A stretch of DNA of 64,000 nucleotides, taken from the NCBI GenBank assembly GCA_023251095.1, contig JAHEZL010000014.1, positions 53,353 through 117,352 of the forward strand, in the 5' to 3' direction. The DNA is from Flavobacteriales bacterium (GTDB lineage Bacteria; Bacteroidota; Bacteroidia; Flavobacteriales_C; GCA-002722245). How positions within the stretch are numbered: the first letter of the stretch is position 1; the number at the start of each line of letters is the position of its first letter. Shown one piece after another: positions 44,654 through 56,300 of the stretch. The notes beneath the pieces are model-generated. The model was given only the letters and a program-made list of their open reading frames with translations, made no database searches and had not been told where the DNA came from. The position numbers and the translations under genes are program-made.

Positions 44654-45109
44654 TTAGCGTTTCACCAAACGGTGCGTAAATAAACAGCTTCCCGACACTA
44701 AGTTAAGATCATAAATTCCCGAAGAAAAAGACTCCAGTGAAATATTGCCTTCAAAATAACCGGTGGGATTGATAAATTTCTTTTTCATCACTACATTCCC
44801 TTTCATATCTACCAAAGCCATATCAACAGCCACTTTCGATTTCAACAAGGCCTGTACCGTATATTCCTTTCTGAAAGGATCGGAATAAACCACCACTCCT
44901 CTGGAAATAGTTTCCAAACTATCATTGATATGCATTTCTTGCTCCAGTATTGTATTAATTACTATCAACTGATAAAGCAATGCACTGAAAAAAATACAGG
45001 AAACAATGCTCACCCACAATATAAAATCAGGATGATTATACGTGAAAAAAATAAATGTAATCAAAGAGATCACGATGACTACCTGCAGATATTTTACTAT
45101 TCTTTTCAT
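44654..45109 (-). CDS. Chimeric membrane protein: TMEM220-like N-terminus plus T9SS-type C-terminal domain
   Basis: 151 residues. Residues 1-52 contain two hydrophobic helices (about 5-23 and 32-52) and align without gaps to the first 52 residues of the TMEM220 protein at 44092-44457; about 17 of 52 positions match, including MKxIxKY, YNxPD, W and SI. Residues 68-151 match the sorting tails of the neighbouring giant proteins: GVVVYSDPFRKEYTVQALLKS, then FINPTGYFEGNISLESFSSG and FTHRLVKR, against GVMVYPNPFSYELTVIALFES, SGHFERKINVENLASG and FTQKLIKH. No passenger domain exists between them. Function unknown; a membrane-held copy of a T9SS tail is unusual. Confidence 0.7.
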   Translation of the reverse strand: MKRIVKYLQVVIVISLITFIFFTYNHPDFILWVSIVSCIFFSALLYQLIVINTILEQEMHINDSLETISRGVVVYSDPFRKEYTVQALLKSKVAVDMALVDMKGNVVMKKKFINPTGYFEGNISLESFSSGIYDLNLVSGSCLFTHRLVKR

Positions 45110-45167
45110 AATAATTAATTTATCGGGTTATATCTGGTTGAACGAGAATGATCACCCCCATGGAGGA

Positions 45168-45201
45168 AAAAATTGTACGATTGAAGTCTAATTTTGTACG
45201 C
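45168..45201 (-). promoter_or_regulatory. Tandem regulatory motif upstream of the chimeric gene
   Basis: On the minus strand, GTACAAAATT and GTACAATTTT are 21 bp apart, about 60-92 bp before the start at 45109. The linker differs from the ebo copy by only a few bases. Confidence 0.55.
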
Positions 45202-45203
45202 AC

Positions 45204-45235
45204 AAAAAATGCCCCTTCCGCAAAGAAGGGGCATT
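45204..45235 (-). terminator. Intrinsic terminator of the 45270-50081 gene
   Basis: AATGCCCCTTC (45208-45218), loop CGCAAA, GAAGGGGCATT (45225-45235), with an A run at 45204-45209 giving the U tract on the minus strand; 34 bp after the stop codon. Confidence 0.85.
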
Positions 45236-45269
45236 GTATTAAGGAAATCACTTAAATTCCTTGTTGTTC

Positions 45270-48200
45270 CTAATGTTTAATCAGTTTCTGAGTAAATACT
45301 TGTGTACCAGAAATCAATTTCAATACATAAGTACCTGAAGCCAGATTTTCAACATTGATTTTACGTTCAAAGTGACCTGAATTATTTTCATAGTTCTGAC
45401 TTACTACTGTAGATCCGTTCGCATCAAGGAGGAGAAGGATTACATTTTCAGAACTTTCAAACAAAGCAATCACCGTGAGTTCATAGCTGAAAGGATTAGG
45501 ATAAACCATTACCCCTTCTTCTACAGAAATCAATTCAACAGCAGTTGTTGTAGCTTCCTCAGCCGGTGCCGGTGCCGGTTGAGAACCATACACTTCCAGT
45601 TCGAATATAGAATATCCGTAATTGGTTGCTCTTTCTGTTCCGTACATTCTGATGTATTGTCCTGTACCTGACAATCCGGTCCAGTCGTTTACCAATGCAC
45701 TGTTGTTAATTACTGTTTTAAGAGTATCCCAGTGGATGGTATCGTTAGATACAAGGATCAGATAATTTTTCCCTTTTGCACCTTCCCAAGTAATTTTCAC
45801 TTCGTTGATGTCATATACAGCACCTAAATTCACCGTTAATGATTGCGGATCGGCAAAGATACTTGACCAACGTGAGTTCGCCACACCATCGGTTGCTTTT
45901 ACAGCCTGAGTTCCACCGTTTTCAATAGACGATGCCCAGGTAGTTTTGTTCAAAGCCAAATTGGTATTTGAAGGCGCATTCACCACAACATTTACTGTTG
46001 AAGAGGTAGTTACTGCATTTGCATTATCAGTTGCTTTTGCTGTGATAGCATAAGTTCCCGCAGCAACTCCATTCCATGTGTAAGCATATGGAGAAGTGTT
46101 ATCAGTTCCCAATAAAGTTGCACCATTGTAAAAATCAACTTTGCTTACTGTTCCATCTACATCGACTGCATTTGCTGTAATAGCGATACTTGCAAGAGAT
46201 GTAAACGTTGCATTGTTCGCCGGTGATGTGATGTTTACTGTTGGATTTACATTGGAACCACCTGGTAAAATTCCATATACTTCCAATTCGAAAATTGAAT
46301 AACCATAAGGAGTTGTTCTTTCTGTTCCGTAAATTCTAACAAAGCGGCGACTAGCTGTTAAGCCTGTCCAGTTGTTATCATTCTGATCATTGTTAACTAC
46401 CGTTTTCAAAGTATCAGGCCAGCTCAAAGTATCGTTAGATGCCAAAACCAAATAATTTTTTGCTTTTGCATTTTCCCATACAATGTGTACTCGGCTGATG
46501 TCATAAACAGCACCCAAATCAACTGTGATAGATTGCGGATCAGAAAAATTACTTTCCCAACGGGAGTTAACATTACCATCTACTGCATTCGCTTTAGAAT
46601 TGCCTCCCAAAACTGAAGTTGCATAAGTAGTTTTGTTTAACGCCACGTTAGTTGCTGTTGCTGCATTTACTACAACATTCACTGTTGAAGAAGTGGTGAC
46701 TGCATTGGCATTATCAGTTGCTTTTGCTGTGAGAGCATAAGTTCCTGCGGCAACTCCATTCCATGTATAAGCATATGGAGAAGTGTTATCTGTTCCTAAC
46801 AAAGTAGCTCCATTGTAAAAATCAACTTTACTTACTGTTCCATCGGCGTCAGCTGCAGTCGCTGTAATAGCAATATTAGATGCTTCTGCAAACGTTGCAT
46901 TGTTAGCCGGTGATGTGATGCTTACTGTTGGATTTTGATTAGACGCTCCAGCTGCAACACCATATACTTCCAATTCGAAAATTGAATAGCCGTAAGGAGT
47001 TGTTCTTTCTGTTCCGTAAATTCTAACAAAACGGCGACTCGCTGTTAAGCCTGTCCAGTTGTTATCATTCTGATCATTGTTAACTACCGTTTTCAAAGTA
47101 TCAGGCCAGCTCAAAGTATCGTTAGATGCCAAAACCAAATAATTTTTTGCTTTTGCATTTTCCCATACAATGTGTACTCGGCTGATGTCATAAACAGCAC
47201 CCAAATCAACTGTGATAGATTGCGGATCAGAAAAATTACTTTCCCAACGGGAGTTAACATTACCATCTACTGCATTCGCTTTAGAATTGCCTCCCAAAAC
47301 TGAAGTTGCATAAGTAGTTTTGTTTAACGCCACGTTAGTTGCTGTTGCTGCATTTACTACAACATTCACTGTTGAAGAAGTGGTGACTGCATTGGCATTA
47401 TCAGTTGCTTTTGCTGTGATAACATAATTTCCAGCTGCAACATTGTTCCATGTATATGCATATGGAGAAGTGATATCTGTTCCTAACAAAGTAGCTCCAT
47501 TGTAAAAATCAACTTTACTTACTGTTCCGTCTGCATCAGCTGCAGTCGCTGTAATATCGATGTTTGCAGAAGATGAGAACGTTGCATTGTTCGCCGGTGA
47601 TGTAACGCTTACTGTTGGGTTTTGATTAGATCCTCCCTGAGCCAAAGCGCCAAAAACCTGCAATTCAAAAATGGAATAGCCGTAGTTGGTTGTTCTTTCT
47701 GTACCGTAAATTCTAACATATTTACCAGACCCTGATAAATTGCTCCACTCATTTATAGCGGCAGAATTATTCTGTACCGATTTAATAGTGGATGACCAGT
47801 CGATAGAATCCATTGAAACCTGGATATCATAATTTTTCGCCATTGCATTTTCCCAATAAATTTTCACACGATTGATATCGTAAACCGCACCTAAATTAAC
47901 GGTGATCCATTGCGCATCGTAAGACTGGCTTTCCCAGCGAGAATTCATATCGCCATCTACCGCTTTAGCAGCAGTATTGCCTCCTTGTATAGACAATGCA
48001 CGGGCATATTTGTTCAGGGCCAAATTGGTATTGCTTACATATGCTTTAGAAAAATTAGCATGGTAAGAAGTATTCACATTTGGAACACGGATGCTTTGTG
48101 AAGCCGCACCACCATGGTTCCATGAAGTGAAAGTATAAATAGTATCACCTACTGTTTGTGGTGTGATTGCAGTGATATTAATTGCATTGTTTACCACCTG

Positions 48201-50081
48201 TGTTTTGTTGTATGGAGTAATGGATGATGATCCTATAACCACTTGCAAACCGGGCGTGCTGGCGCTTACCGACAACACTACTTTATTCGGTTGAAGATCT
48301 ACTGAATCCGTTCCAACTCTTCCGTTAGAATCCGTCACTCTTAAAATCAAACGGAACCAAACGTTAGAAGAAGCTTCACCTCCGTTATCGGCGATGAAAG
48401 ATCCTGACGTAACTCCGTCGGCTGCTGCCGGACCGGGATGCCAGTGCTCACATGTTCCGCAATCCTTGTGGAAAACACGAACTTCCCAATTGTAGGCAGA
48501 TGCTGGCAATGTTCCGTCTTCACTATCAGTTCCTGTTCCTGAATAATTCACTACATCCAAAACACTTGCTGTTACTGTAGATGCAGGCGATGTAATGTGC
48601 GCTACCGGAATTGCATTGTAAGCCAACACAGTTAATACTCCTGCTGCACTTGTATCAGCACCATAGCTATTGCTCACAATTGCTCGGTAATTACCTGCAT
48701 TTGCTGCCACTACAGAACTGATGGAGTAGGTACTAGCTGTTGCCCCTGAAATGTTTGTGCCATTTTTTTGCCATTGGTAAGTTTTAGGATTTGCACCTGA
48801 TGCCGCTACTGAAAAAGAAACTGCATCCTGAGCATACACTGTTTGAGTAGCCGGATCATTTACTATTATCGGTGTATTAGATAAAGTATATTCCAATCTA
48901 TAAATATTTCCACCACCTGCATGTTCAATATAATAGAGGTTTCCATCCAAACCAACACTCAATCCTAAAATTCTGTTGAAACCCTGATCGGCGAAATCAG
49001 TCTGATAACCTGCTGTGTTATTAGGATTGATACTTCTTATCCATTGCTGACACCAGTCGGAAAAATAAAATCTGTTTTTGTATTCTGCCGGATAATTGGT
49101 GTTTGTCGGATTGAAAAATGCTCCTGTGGTTATTGCACAAGATCCCGCTGGCCAGGTACCTTCCGTAGTGGGTGACATCCACTTTTGTACTGCCTCTGCT
49201 CCGGCATAACCAAACACAGGCAAAATAGTTCCTGCGTCCTGCTCAGAACCCGATTTGCCAGATGCTGCCCAACCATAATTGTAATTTTTTGCAGCATCGG
49301 GAGCCGTTACATCATTGATCTCTTCATAAGTTCCTCCTACGTTGCTCACATATATTTTTTGAGTAGTGGCATCCATATTCATGGTCCATGGATTTCTCAT
49401 TCCAATTGCCCAAATACTTTTTTGCTGACGGTTTGCGCCAGAAGTATTGTAGTATGGATTACCAGGTGCCGGATTACCGTCATCCAATAAACGCAATACT
49501 TTACCGCGGTATGTAGTCAAATCATTTGCGTATTGAGGAGCATTACTTTCTCCGATACAGATATACAAATAACCATTTTTAAATACCATCGCTCCTCCGT
49601 TATGGTAGCCGTTTAAAATCGGATCAAATTCCATAATGCGGGTAGACGATACTACCTGGTTATTACCATCCACAACAATCATATCTAAAAAATGTTTTGA
49701 TTTGTCGGGTGCTGTATAATACAAATACAATTTACCATTTTGAGCGAAACTGGAATGAAGGACTATCCCCAACAATCCCTGCTCATCATTGGTATTTGTA
49801 CTAACGGTATGAACCAGTGTTACCACTCCGTTTTGAAGCACTTTCAAGTTACCGCCTAATTCGGCAATAAAAATTCTGCCATCGGGTGCATGTTCCATTT
49901 TTACACCGTTTGCAATGTTGTTGTTTGTTAGTTTGTTTTTCACAAAGCCTTCCGGCAATTGAGCTAACATCTCCGTTGGTATTCCCATTAACAGCAGTAA
50001 AAATGCTACTAACGAAAAATACCGCATGCCCGAAACATTTCGTCTCCGCACATGCGATCCTTCTGTTGATTTCTTTTTCAT
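45270..50081 (-). CDS. Secreted sugar-dehydrogenase-like protein with discoidin/Ig repeats and T9SS type A tail (paralogue 1)
   Basis: 1603 residues; signal segment around 19-41 (MRYFSLVAFLLLLMGIPTEMLAQ). Order: a glucose/sorbosone-dehydrogenase-type propeller (about 45-405; RIFIAELGGNLKVL, GYHNGGAMVFKNGYLYICIGE, SIWAIGMRNPWTM), an Ig-like domain (YQWQKNG, about 410-490), a PKD-like region with a CGTCEHWHPGP insert, then four discoidin (F5/8 C) domains (NLALNK...SRWES...ITVNLGAVYDINRVKI) alternating with three Ig-like units (NPTVSITSPANNATF...VSKVDFYNGATLLGTD). The tail is VYPNPFSYELTVIAL...QVFTQKLIKH. Likely a secreted oxidoreductase that binds glycans; PQQ use is typical of the family but not visible here. 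Paralogous to 50361-56321. Confidence 0.87.
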   Translation of the reverse strand: MKKKSTEGSHVRRRNVSGMRYFSLVAFLLLLMGIPTEMLAQLPEGFVKNKLTNNNIANGVKMEHAPDGRIFIAELGGNLKVLQNGVVTLVHTVSTNTNDEQGLLGIVLHSSFAQNGKLYLYYTAPDKSKHFLDMIVVDGNNQVVSSTRIMEFDPILNGYHNGGAMVFKNGYLYICIGESNAPQYANDLTTYRGKVLRLLDDGNPAPGNPYYNTSGANRQQKSIWAIGMRNPWTMNMDATTQKIYVSNVGGTYEEINDVTAPDAAKNYNYGWAASGKSGSEQDAGTILPVFGYAGAEAVQKWMSPTTEGTWPAGSCAITTGAFFNPTNTNYPAEYKNRFYFSDWCQQWIRSINPNNTAGYQTDFADQGFNRILGLSVGLDGNLYYIEHAGGGNIYRLEYTLSNTPIIVNDPATQTVYAQDAVSFSVAASGANPKTYQWQKNGTNISGATASTYSISSVVAANAGNYRAIVSNSYGADTSAAGVLTVLAYNAIPVAHITSPASTVTASVLDVVNYSGTGTDSEDGTLPASAYNWEVRVFHKDCGTCEHWHPGPAAADGVTSGSFIADNGGEASSNVWFRLILRVTDSNGRVGTDSVDLQPNKVVLSVSASTPGLQVVIGSSSITPYNKTQVVNNAINITAITPQTVGDTIYTFTSWNHGGAASQSIRVPNVNTSYHANFSKAYVSNTNLALNKYARALSIQGGNTAAKAVDGDMNSRWESQSYDAQWITVNLGAVYDINRVKIYWENAMAKNYDIQVSMDSIDWSSTIKSVQNNSAAINEWSNLSGSGKYVRIYGTERTTNYGYSIFELQVFGALAQGGSNQNPTVSVTSPANNATFSSSANIDITATAADADGTVSKVDFYNGATLLGTDITSPYAYTWNNVAAGNYVITAKATDNANAVTTSSTVNVVVNAATATNVALNKTTYATSVLGGNSKANAVDGNVNSRWESNFSDPQSITVDLGAVYDISRVHIVWENAKAKNYLVLASNDTLSWPDTLKTVVNNDQNDNNWTGLTASRRFVRIYGTERTTPYGYSIFELEVYGVAAGASNQNPTVSITSPANNATFAEASNIAITATAADADGTVSKVDFYNGATLLGTDNTSPYAYTWNGVAAGTYALTAKATDNANAVTTSSTVNVVVNAATATNVALNKTTYATSVLGGNSKANAVDGNVNSRWESNFSDPQSITVDLGAVYDISRVHIVWENAKAKNYLVLASNDTLSWPDTLKTVVNNDQNDNNWTGLTASRRFVRIYGTERTTPYGYSIFELEVYGILPGGSNVNPTVNITSPANNATFTSLASIAITANAVDVDGTVSKVDFYNGATLLGTDNTSPYAYTWNGVAAGTYAITAKATDNANAVTTSSTVNVVVNAPSNTNLALNKTTWASSIENGGTQAVKATDGVANSRWSSIFADPQSLTVNLGAVYDINEVKITWEGAKGKNYLILVSNDTIHWDTLKTVINNSALVNDWTGLSGTGQYIRMYGTERATNYGYSIFELEVYGSQPAPAPAEEATTTAVELISVEEGVMVYPNPFSYELTVIALFESSENVILLLLDANGSTVVSQNYENNSGHFERKINVENLASGTYVLKLISGTQVFTQKLIKH
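46274..47647. repeat. In-frame 687-bp tandem duplication inside the 1603-residue protein gene
   Basis: Two units start at 46274 and 46961; the 687-bp period equals 229 codons, one discoidin plus one Ig-like domain. About 380 bp (roughly 46348-46733 against 47035-47420) read as identical apart from isolated bases at the edges. This implies recent duplication or gene conversion. Confidence 0.85.
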
Positions 50082-50217
50082 TCCTTTAGTTTTAAATTAG
50101 ATTTATAACCTTCATTGTTTTTGCTTTCCTAAAAAATCAAAACACCATGAAGATCTTCTTCACAAAACTACGCTCATATGCTGCTATTGAAGGGAACAAA
50201 TCATTCACAAAGGGATC

Positions 50218-50283
50218 AAAATTGTTCTGCGAAATAAAAAAAAGAGGTAGTCAATTGTGCGGTAAAGAAGATGCAATTGTTCA
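50218..50283 (-). promoter_or_regulatory. Triple regulatory half-sites upstream of the 1603-residue protein gene
   Basis: Minus-strand half-sites GAACAATTG, GCACAATTG and GAACAATTTT are centred at 50279, 50257 and 50224, i.e. spaced 22 and 33 bp (whole helical turns). A flanking AATCATTCACAAA block is shared with the promoter of the paralogous gene at 50361-56321. Confidence 0.45.
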
Positions 50284-50286
50284 GAC

Positions 50287-50320
50287 AAAAAAATGGCCCC
50301 TCTTTTCAGAGGAGCCATTT
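50287..50320 (-). terminator. Intrinsic terminator of the 50361-56321 gene
   Basis: AAATGGCCCCTCT (50291-50303), loop TTTC, AGAGGAGCCATTT (50308-50320) with one mismatch; the A run at 50287-50293 gives the U tract on the minus strand; 40 bp after the stop. Confidence 0.8.
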
Positions 50321-50360
50321 CATAATAAACATTTTTAAAAATTTACACTACTGTGTATTC

Positions 50361-53300
50361 TTAGTATTTAACTAATTTCTGGGTAAACACTTCGTTACCC
50401 GACATTAATTTCAATATATAATTACCCTCAGCTAAATTTTCAACAACAATTCTTTGTTCGAAGTGACCAGAAGTATTTTCAAATTTCTGATTGACAACTA
50501 AAGAACCATTCACATCAAAGATGACAAGATTCACATCTTCACTTCCTTGAAACAAAGCGATGATTGTAAGTTCAGTACTGAAAGGATTCGGATAAGACAT
50601 CATTCCTTCTTTTACTGAAATTAAATCAACCACAGTTGTTGCAGATTCTTCTTCAATTGCAGCAAGAGCTGGTGCAGGCGGAGGTGTAACTCCGTTACCA
50701 TAAACTTCCAGTTCGAAGATAGAATATCCGTAAGCAGTTGTTCTTACTGTTCCGTAAATTCTAACATAGCGACCAGTTCCGCTTAAGCCAGTCCAATCGT
50801 TTACTGTTGCTGTATTTCCTGTTACCGGTTTTAGGATTGTCCAGTTTACAGTATCGGTACCAACACGTACTTCGTAATTTTTACCTTTTGCATTTTCCCA
50901 GGTAATTTTTACTCGGTTGATATCATACACTGCGCCTAAATCAACTGTGATCCATTGTGGATCCAAAAACTTACTTGACCATCGTGTATTTGCAATACCA
51001 TCCGTTGCTTTGTAAGCAGGCATTGTTCCTGTGTTTTCATTGGATGATGACCAAGTGGTTTTGTTTAAAGCAAGATTTACATTGCTTGCATTCACCGTAA
51101 CATTTACCGCAGCTGATGTTACTACTGCATTGGCGTTATCGGTTACTTTTGCTGTGATAGCATAAGTTCCTGCGGCAACTCCACTCCATGTGTAAGCATA
51201 AGGTGCTGTTGCATCTGTTCCCAATAAAGTAGCTCCATTATAAAAATCAACTTTGCTTACTGTTCCGTCAGCATCGGCTGCATTAGCTGTAATAGCTATA
51301 GTTGCAGGAGATGAAAACGTTGCATTGTTGGCTGGTGAAGTGATGCTTACAGTTGGATTTACATTGGCCGGTGCGTTCACTGTTACATTGACTGCAGCTG
51401 ATGTTACTACTGCATTTGAATTATCAGTTGCTTTTGCTGTGATAGTATAAACACCTACCGCTACATTGTTCCAAGTGAAAGCATAAGGAGCAGTTGTTGC
51501 TGTTCCCAATAAAGTAGCACCATTGTAAAATTCAACTTTGCTCACAGTACCATCAGCATCGGCTGCATCAGCTGTAATAGCTATAGTTGCAGGTGATGTA
51601 AACGATGTATTGTTTGCAGGTGAAGTGATGCTTACTGTTGGATTCACATTGGCCGGAGCATTCACTACAACATTCACTACAGCTGATGTTACTACTGAAT
51701 TGGCGTTGTCGGTTACTTGTGCTGTAATAGCATAAGTTCCGGGAGTAACTCCTGTCCATGAGAAAGAATACGGAGCAGCAGTTGCTGTTCCCAATAAAGT
51801 AGCACCATTGTAAAAATCAACTTTGCTTACTGTTCCATCTGCATCGGCTGCATCAGCCACAATCCCTATACTTGCAGGAGATGTAAACGTTGCATTGTTT
51901 GCAGGTGATGTGATGCTTACTGTTGGATTTACATTTGCCGCTGCATTCACCACAACATTCACTGCAGTTGATGTTACTACTGCATTAGCGTTGTCGGTTA
52001 CTTTTGCTGTGATGGCATAAGTTCCTGCTGCAACATTGTTCCATGTAAAGGCATAAGGAGCAGTTGTTGCTGTTCCCAATAATGTAGCACCATTGTAAAA
52101 ATCAACTTTGCTTACTGTTCCGTCAGCATCAGCTGCAGTAGCTGTAATAGCTATGCTTGCTGGTGATGTAAACGTTGCGTTGTTTGCAGGTGAAGTGATA
52201 TTTACTGTTGGATTTACATTGGCAACTGCAGGAAGAGAACCATAAACTTCTAGTTCAAAGATAGAATATCCGTAAGCCGTTGTTCTTACTGTTCCGTAAA
52301 TTCTAACGTATCTGCCTGTTCCGCTTAATCCAGTCCAGTCGTTCACCAAAGCCGTATTCCCTGTTACCGGTTTAATGGTTGTCCAGTTTACAGTATCGGT
52401 ACCAACACGTACTTCGTAATTTTTACCTTTTGCATTTTCCCAGGTAATTTTCACGCGGTTGATATCATACACTGCGCCTAAATCAACAGTGATCCATTGT
52501 GGGTCGGAAAATTTACTTGCCCAACGTGTGTTCGCCACACCGTCGGTTGCACCTTGAGCAGGTGTTCCACCATTTTCGTTGGATGATGACCATGTTAATT
52601 TATTCAAGGCCAAATTAGAACCACTTACCTGTGCATTCACTACAACATTTACTGCAGCTGATGTTACTGCTGCATTGGCGTTGTCGGTTACTTTTGCTGT
52701 GATAGCATAAGTTCCTGCTGCAACGTTGTTCCATGTGAAAGCATAAGGTGCTGTTGTTGCTGTTCCTAATAAAGTAGCTCCATTGTAAAAATCAACTTTG
52801 CTAACTGTTCCATCAGCATCGGCTGCATTAGCTGTAATAGCTATGCTTGCAGGTGCTGTGAAAGTTGCATTGTTTGCAGGAGAAGTGATGCTTACTGTTG
52901 GATTTACATTTGCAGGTGCATTTACCGTTACATTCACTGCTGATGATGTTACTACTGCATTTGAATTATCAGTTGCTTTTGCTGTGATAGCATAAGTTCC
53001 AACTGTAACACCTGTCCATGTGAAAGCATATGGTGAAGTTGCATCAGTGCCTAATAAAGTAGCACCATTGTAAAAATCAACTTTACTTACTGTTCCATCT
53101 GCATCGGCTGCATTAGCCGTAATAGCAATGTTTGCTGGCGTTGTAAATGTTGCGTTGTTAGCAGGTGATGTGATGCTTACAGTTGGATTTACATTGGCTG
53201 CAGACAAAGTACCATACACTTCCAATTCGAAAATTGAATAGCCGTAAGCGGTAGTTCTTTCTGTTCCGTAAATTCTAACAAACTGACCCGATCCTGTTAA

Positions 53301-56300
53301 AGTATTATCATTAATCGGATCAGCATTGTTTGCTACCGGTTTAACATCAGTCCAGCTTAATCCATCATTAGAAGTTTGAATTACATAAGTTTTTGCCATT
53401 GCATTTTCCCAAGTAATTTTAACTCTGTTGATATCATATTTAGCTCCAAGATTTACCGATATCCATTGCGGATCAGCAAATTCAGTTTCCCATCTTGAGT
53501 TAATATTTCCATCTACTGCGTTCGCTGAAACGTTGCCACTACCTGTCAATACAGTTGAAAAATCTGTGGTTTTATTTAAAGCTAAATTAGAGGAAACAAC
53601 TCCTGTTACTGTAACATTTACAGCAGAAGAAGCCGTTACTGCATTTTGATTGTCGGTTGCTCTTGCTGTGATAGCATAAGTTCCCGCAGCTACGGCTGAC
53701 CAGGTGTAAGTGTATGGCGCTGAATTATCAGTACCTAATAAAGTAGCTCCATTGTAAAAATCAACTTTACTCACTGTACCATCGGCATCAGCTGCGTTGG
53801 CTGAAAGAACGATATCAGCCGGTGAAGCAAAAGTTGCATTGTTAGCAGGAGAGGTAATGCTTACCGTTGGACTAACATTTGCTCCCGGTGCCAATGCACC
53901 AAACACTTCAAATTCATAAATAGAATATCCGTAAACAGATGTTCTTGCTGTTCCATAAATTCTGATATATCTTCCTGAACCTGATAAATTAGTCCACTCA
54001 TTCAATGCTGTTGAATTGTTTAACACAGATTTGATTGGCGTCCAACTTAATGTGTCGTTCGATGTTTGAATTTCATAATTTTTGGCCATCGCATTTTCCC
54101 AAGTAATTTTTACACGTGTAACATTATACACAGCGCCCAAATCAACTACTAAATATTGCGGATCGGAATATTTACTTTCCCAACGGGAAGTATAATTTCC
54201 ATCAACCGCTTTAGGCCCATTATTTCCAACTGTTTTATCTGATGAAGATATTGCCAATTTATTCAAAGCAATGTTGGTATTATTTACATAAGCCGCAGAA
54301 AAATTAGCTTTGTACGTAGTGTTCACATTTGGCACTCTGAAACTTTGTGAAGCCGGACCACCATGATCAAATGAAGTAAAAGTATACACCGTATCACCTA
54401 TAGTTTGTGGAGATATTGCAATGATGCTAGTTGCATTATTTACCACTTGCGTTTTGTCATATGGAGTAATAGACGTTGAACCGATAACCACCTGCAAACC
54501 TGGTTTGCTGCTTTTTACAGTCAACACCACTTTATTAGGTTGAAGATCCACTGAATCAACACCCACTCTTCCTTGTGAATCAGTTACTCTTAACATCAAT
54601 CGGAACCAAACGTTAGAAGAAGTTTCTCCCCCGTTATCGGCGATGAAAGATCCTGACGTCACTCCGTCGGCTGCTGCCGGACCGGGATGCCAGTGCTCAC
54701 ATGTTCCGCAATCTTTATGGAAAACACGAACTTCCCACTCGTAAGCTGATGCCGGCAATGTTCCGTCTTCATTATCAGTAGCAGTTCCCGAATAATTCAC
54801 CACATCCAATACACTTGCTGTTACTGTAGAAGCCGGTGAAGTTATGTGTGCCACCGGAATGGCATTATAAGGCAATACTGTTAAAGCAGCTTCATTACTT
54901 GTAGCGTCTCCATAAGCATTGGATACTATTGCTTTATAATTTCCTCCGTCAGATACCACCGCAGAATTAATTACATAAGTACTGGATGTTGCTCCCGGAA
55001 TATCTACTCCGTTTTTTTGCCATTTGTAATTCAATGGCCCTGTCCCCGATGCTGAAACACTAAACGTTACTGCATCCTGAGCATATACCGTTTGACTGGC
55101 TGGCTGATTGACAACTATCGGCGTATTTGATAAAGTATATTCTATCCTCCAGATATTTCCTGTATTGGCATATTCACTATAATATATGTTACCATCAATA
55201 CCAATACTCAATCCTAAAATTCTTCCGAATCCGCTTGGAAAAAGTTCCTGAAAACCTGCCGACGGATTACTAGGATTCAAACTTCTCAACCACCCCGCAC
55301 ACCAGTCACCGAAATAAAATTTGTTTTTGTATTCATTCGGATAATTGGTGTTGGTAGGATTAAAAAAAGTTCCTGACGTTATCGCACACGTATTTGCCCC
55401 CCAATCACCCTGAGTGGTTGGCGTATACCAGGTGGTTTTATTGTAGCAAAATGCAGGCAATATAGTTCCGGAAACCTGACCCGGACCCGACTGACCTGCT
55501 GCTCCCCAACCATAATCATAATTTTTTGCCGGATCAGGAGCCGTTACATCATTGATCTCCTCATAACCTCCACCTACGTTTCCAACATATAATTTTTGGG
55601 TAACAGGATCCATGCTCATCGACCATGGATTACGCATACCTATTGCCCAAATACTTTTTTGCTGACGGTTTGCACCAGAAGTATTATAATATGGGTTACC
55701 AGGTGCTGGCTGACCATCGTCCAGCAAACGCAATACTTTACCACGGTAAGTATTCAATTGCTGCGCATAATCCTGTGAATTACTTTCACCGATACACAAA
55801 TACAAATAACCATTTTTAAACACCATCGCGCCTCCGTTATGGTATCCGTTTAAAATCGGATCAAATTCCATAAGACGTGTAGACGATACTACCTGACTCG
55901 CTGCATCCAAAACAATCACATCTAAAAAATGTTTTGTTTTGTCGGGCGCTGTATAATATACATACAGTTTACCATTCTGAGCAAAACTGGAGTGAAGGGC
56001 CATTCCTAAAAATCCCTGCTCGTTGTCTGTAGTAGTACTTACAGTAGTAATGGTTGATACTACTCCATCCTTAAGCACTTTAAGAATACCACCTCTCTCG
56101 GCCATAAAAATTCTGCCGTCAGGTGCGTGTTCTATTTTCACGCACTCCTTAATGTTGTTAGTGGTTAATTTTCTGGTCACAAAACCTGCAGGCAATTGAG
56201 CCAACAATTTTGTGGATGTCCCTGCAAGCAGCATAAATACTGCTAAAATCGCAAGACACCTCATACCGGGAACACTGAATCCCCATTCATGTTTCTCTTT

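Noticed and set aside
44597..45235. Reading the chimeric gene as an assembly artefact or pseudogene
   Set aside because: It has its own promoter motif, an intact frame through both parts and its own terminator, so it is treated as a real gene, although function is unproven.
51085..53200. Regular repeats suggestive of a CRISPR array or satellite
   Set aside because: The period is 285 bp and stays in frame, coding Ig-like domains; there are no short repeats with unique spacers and no cas genes.
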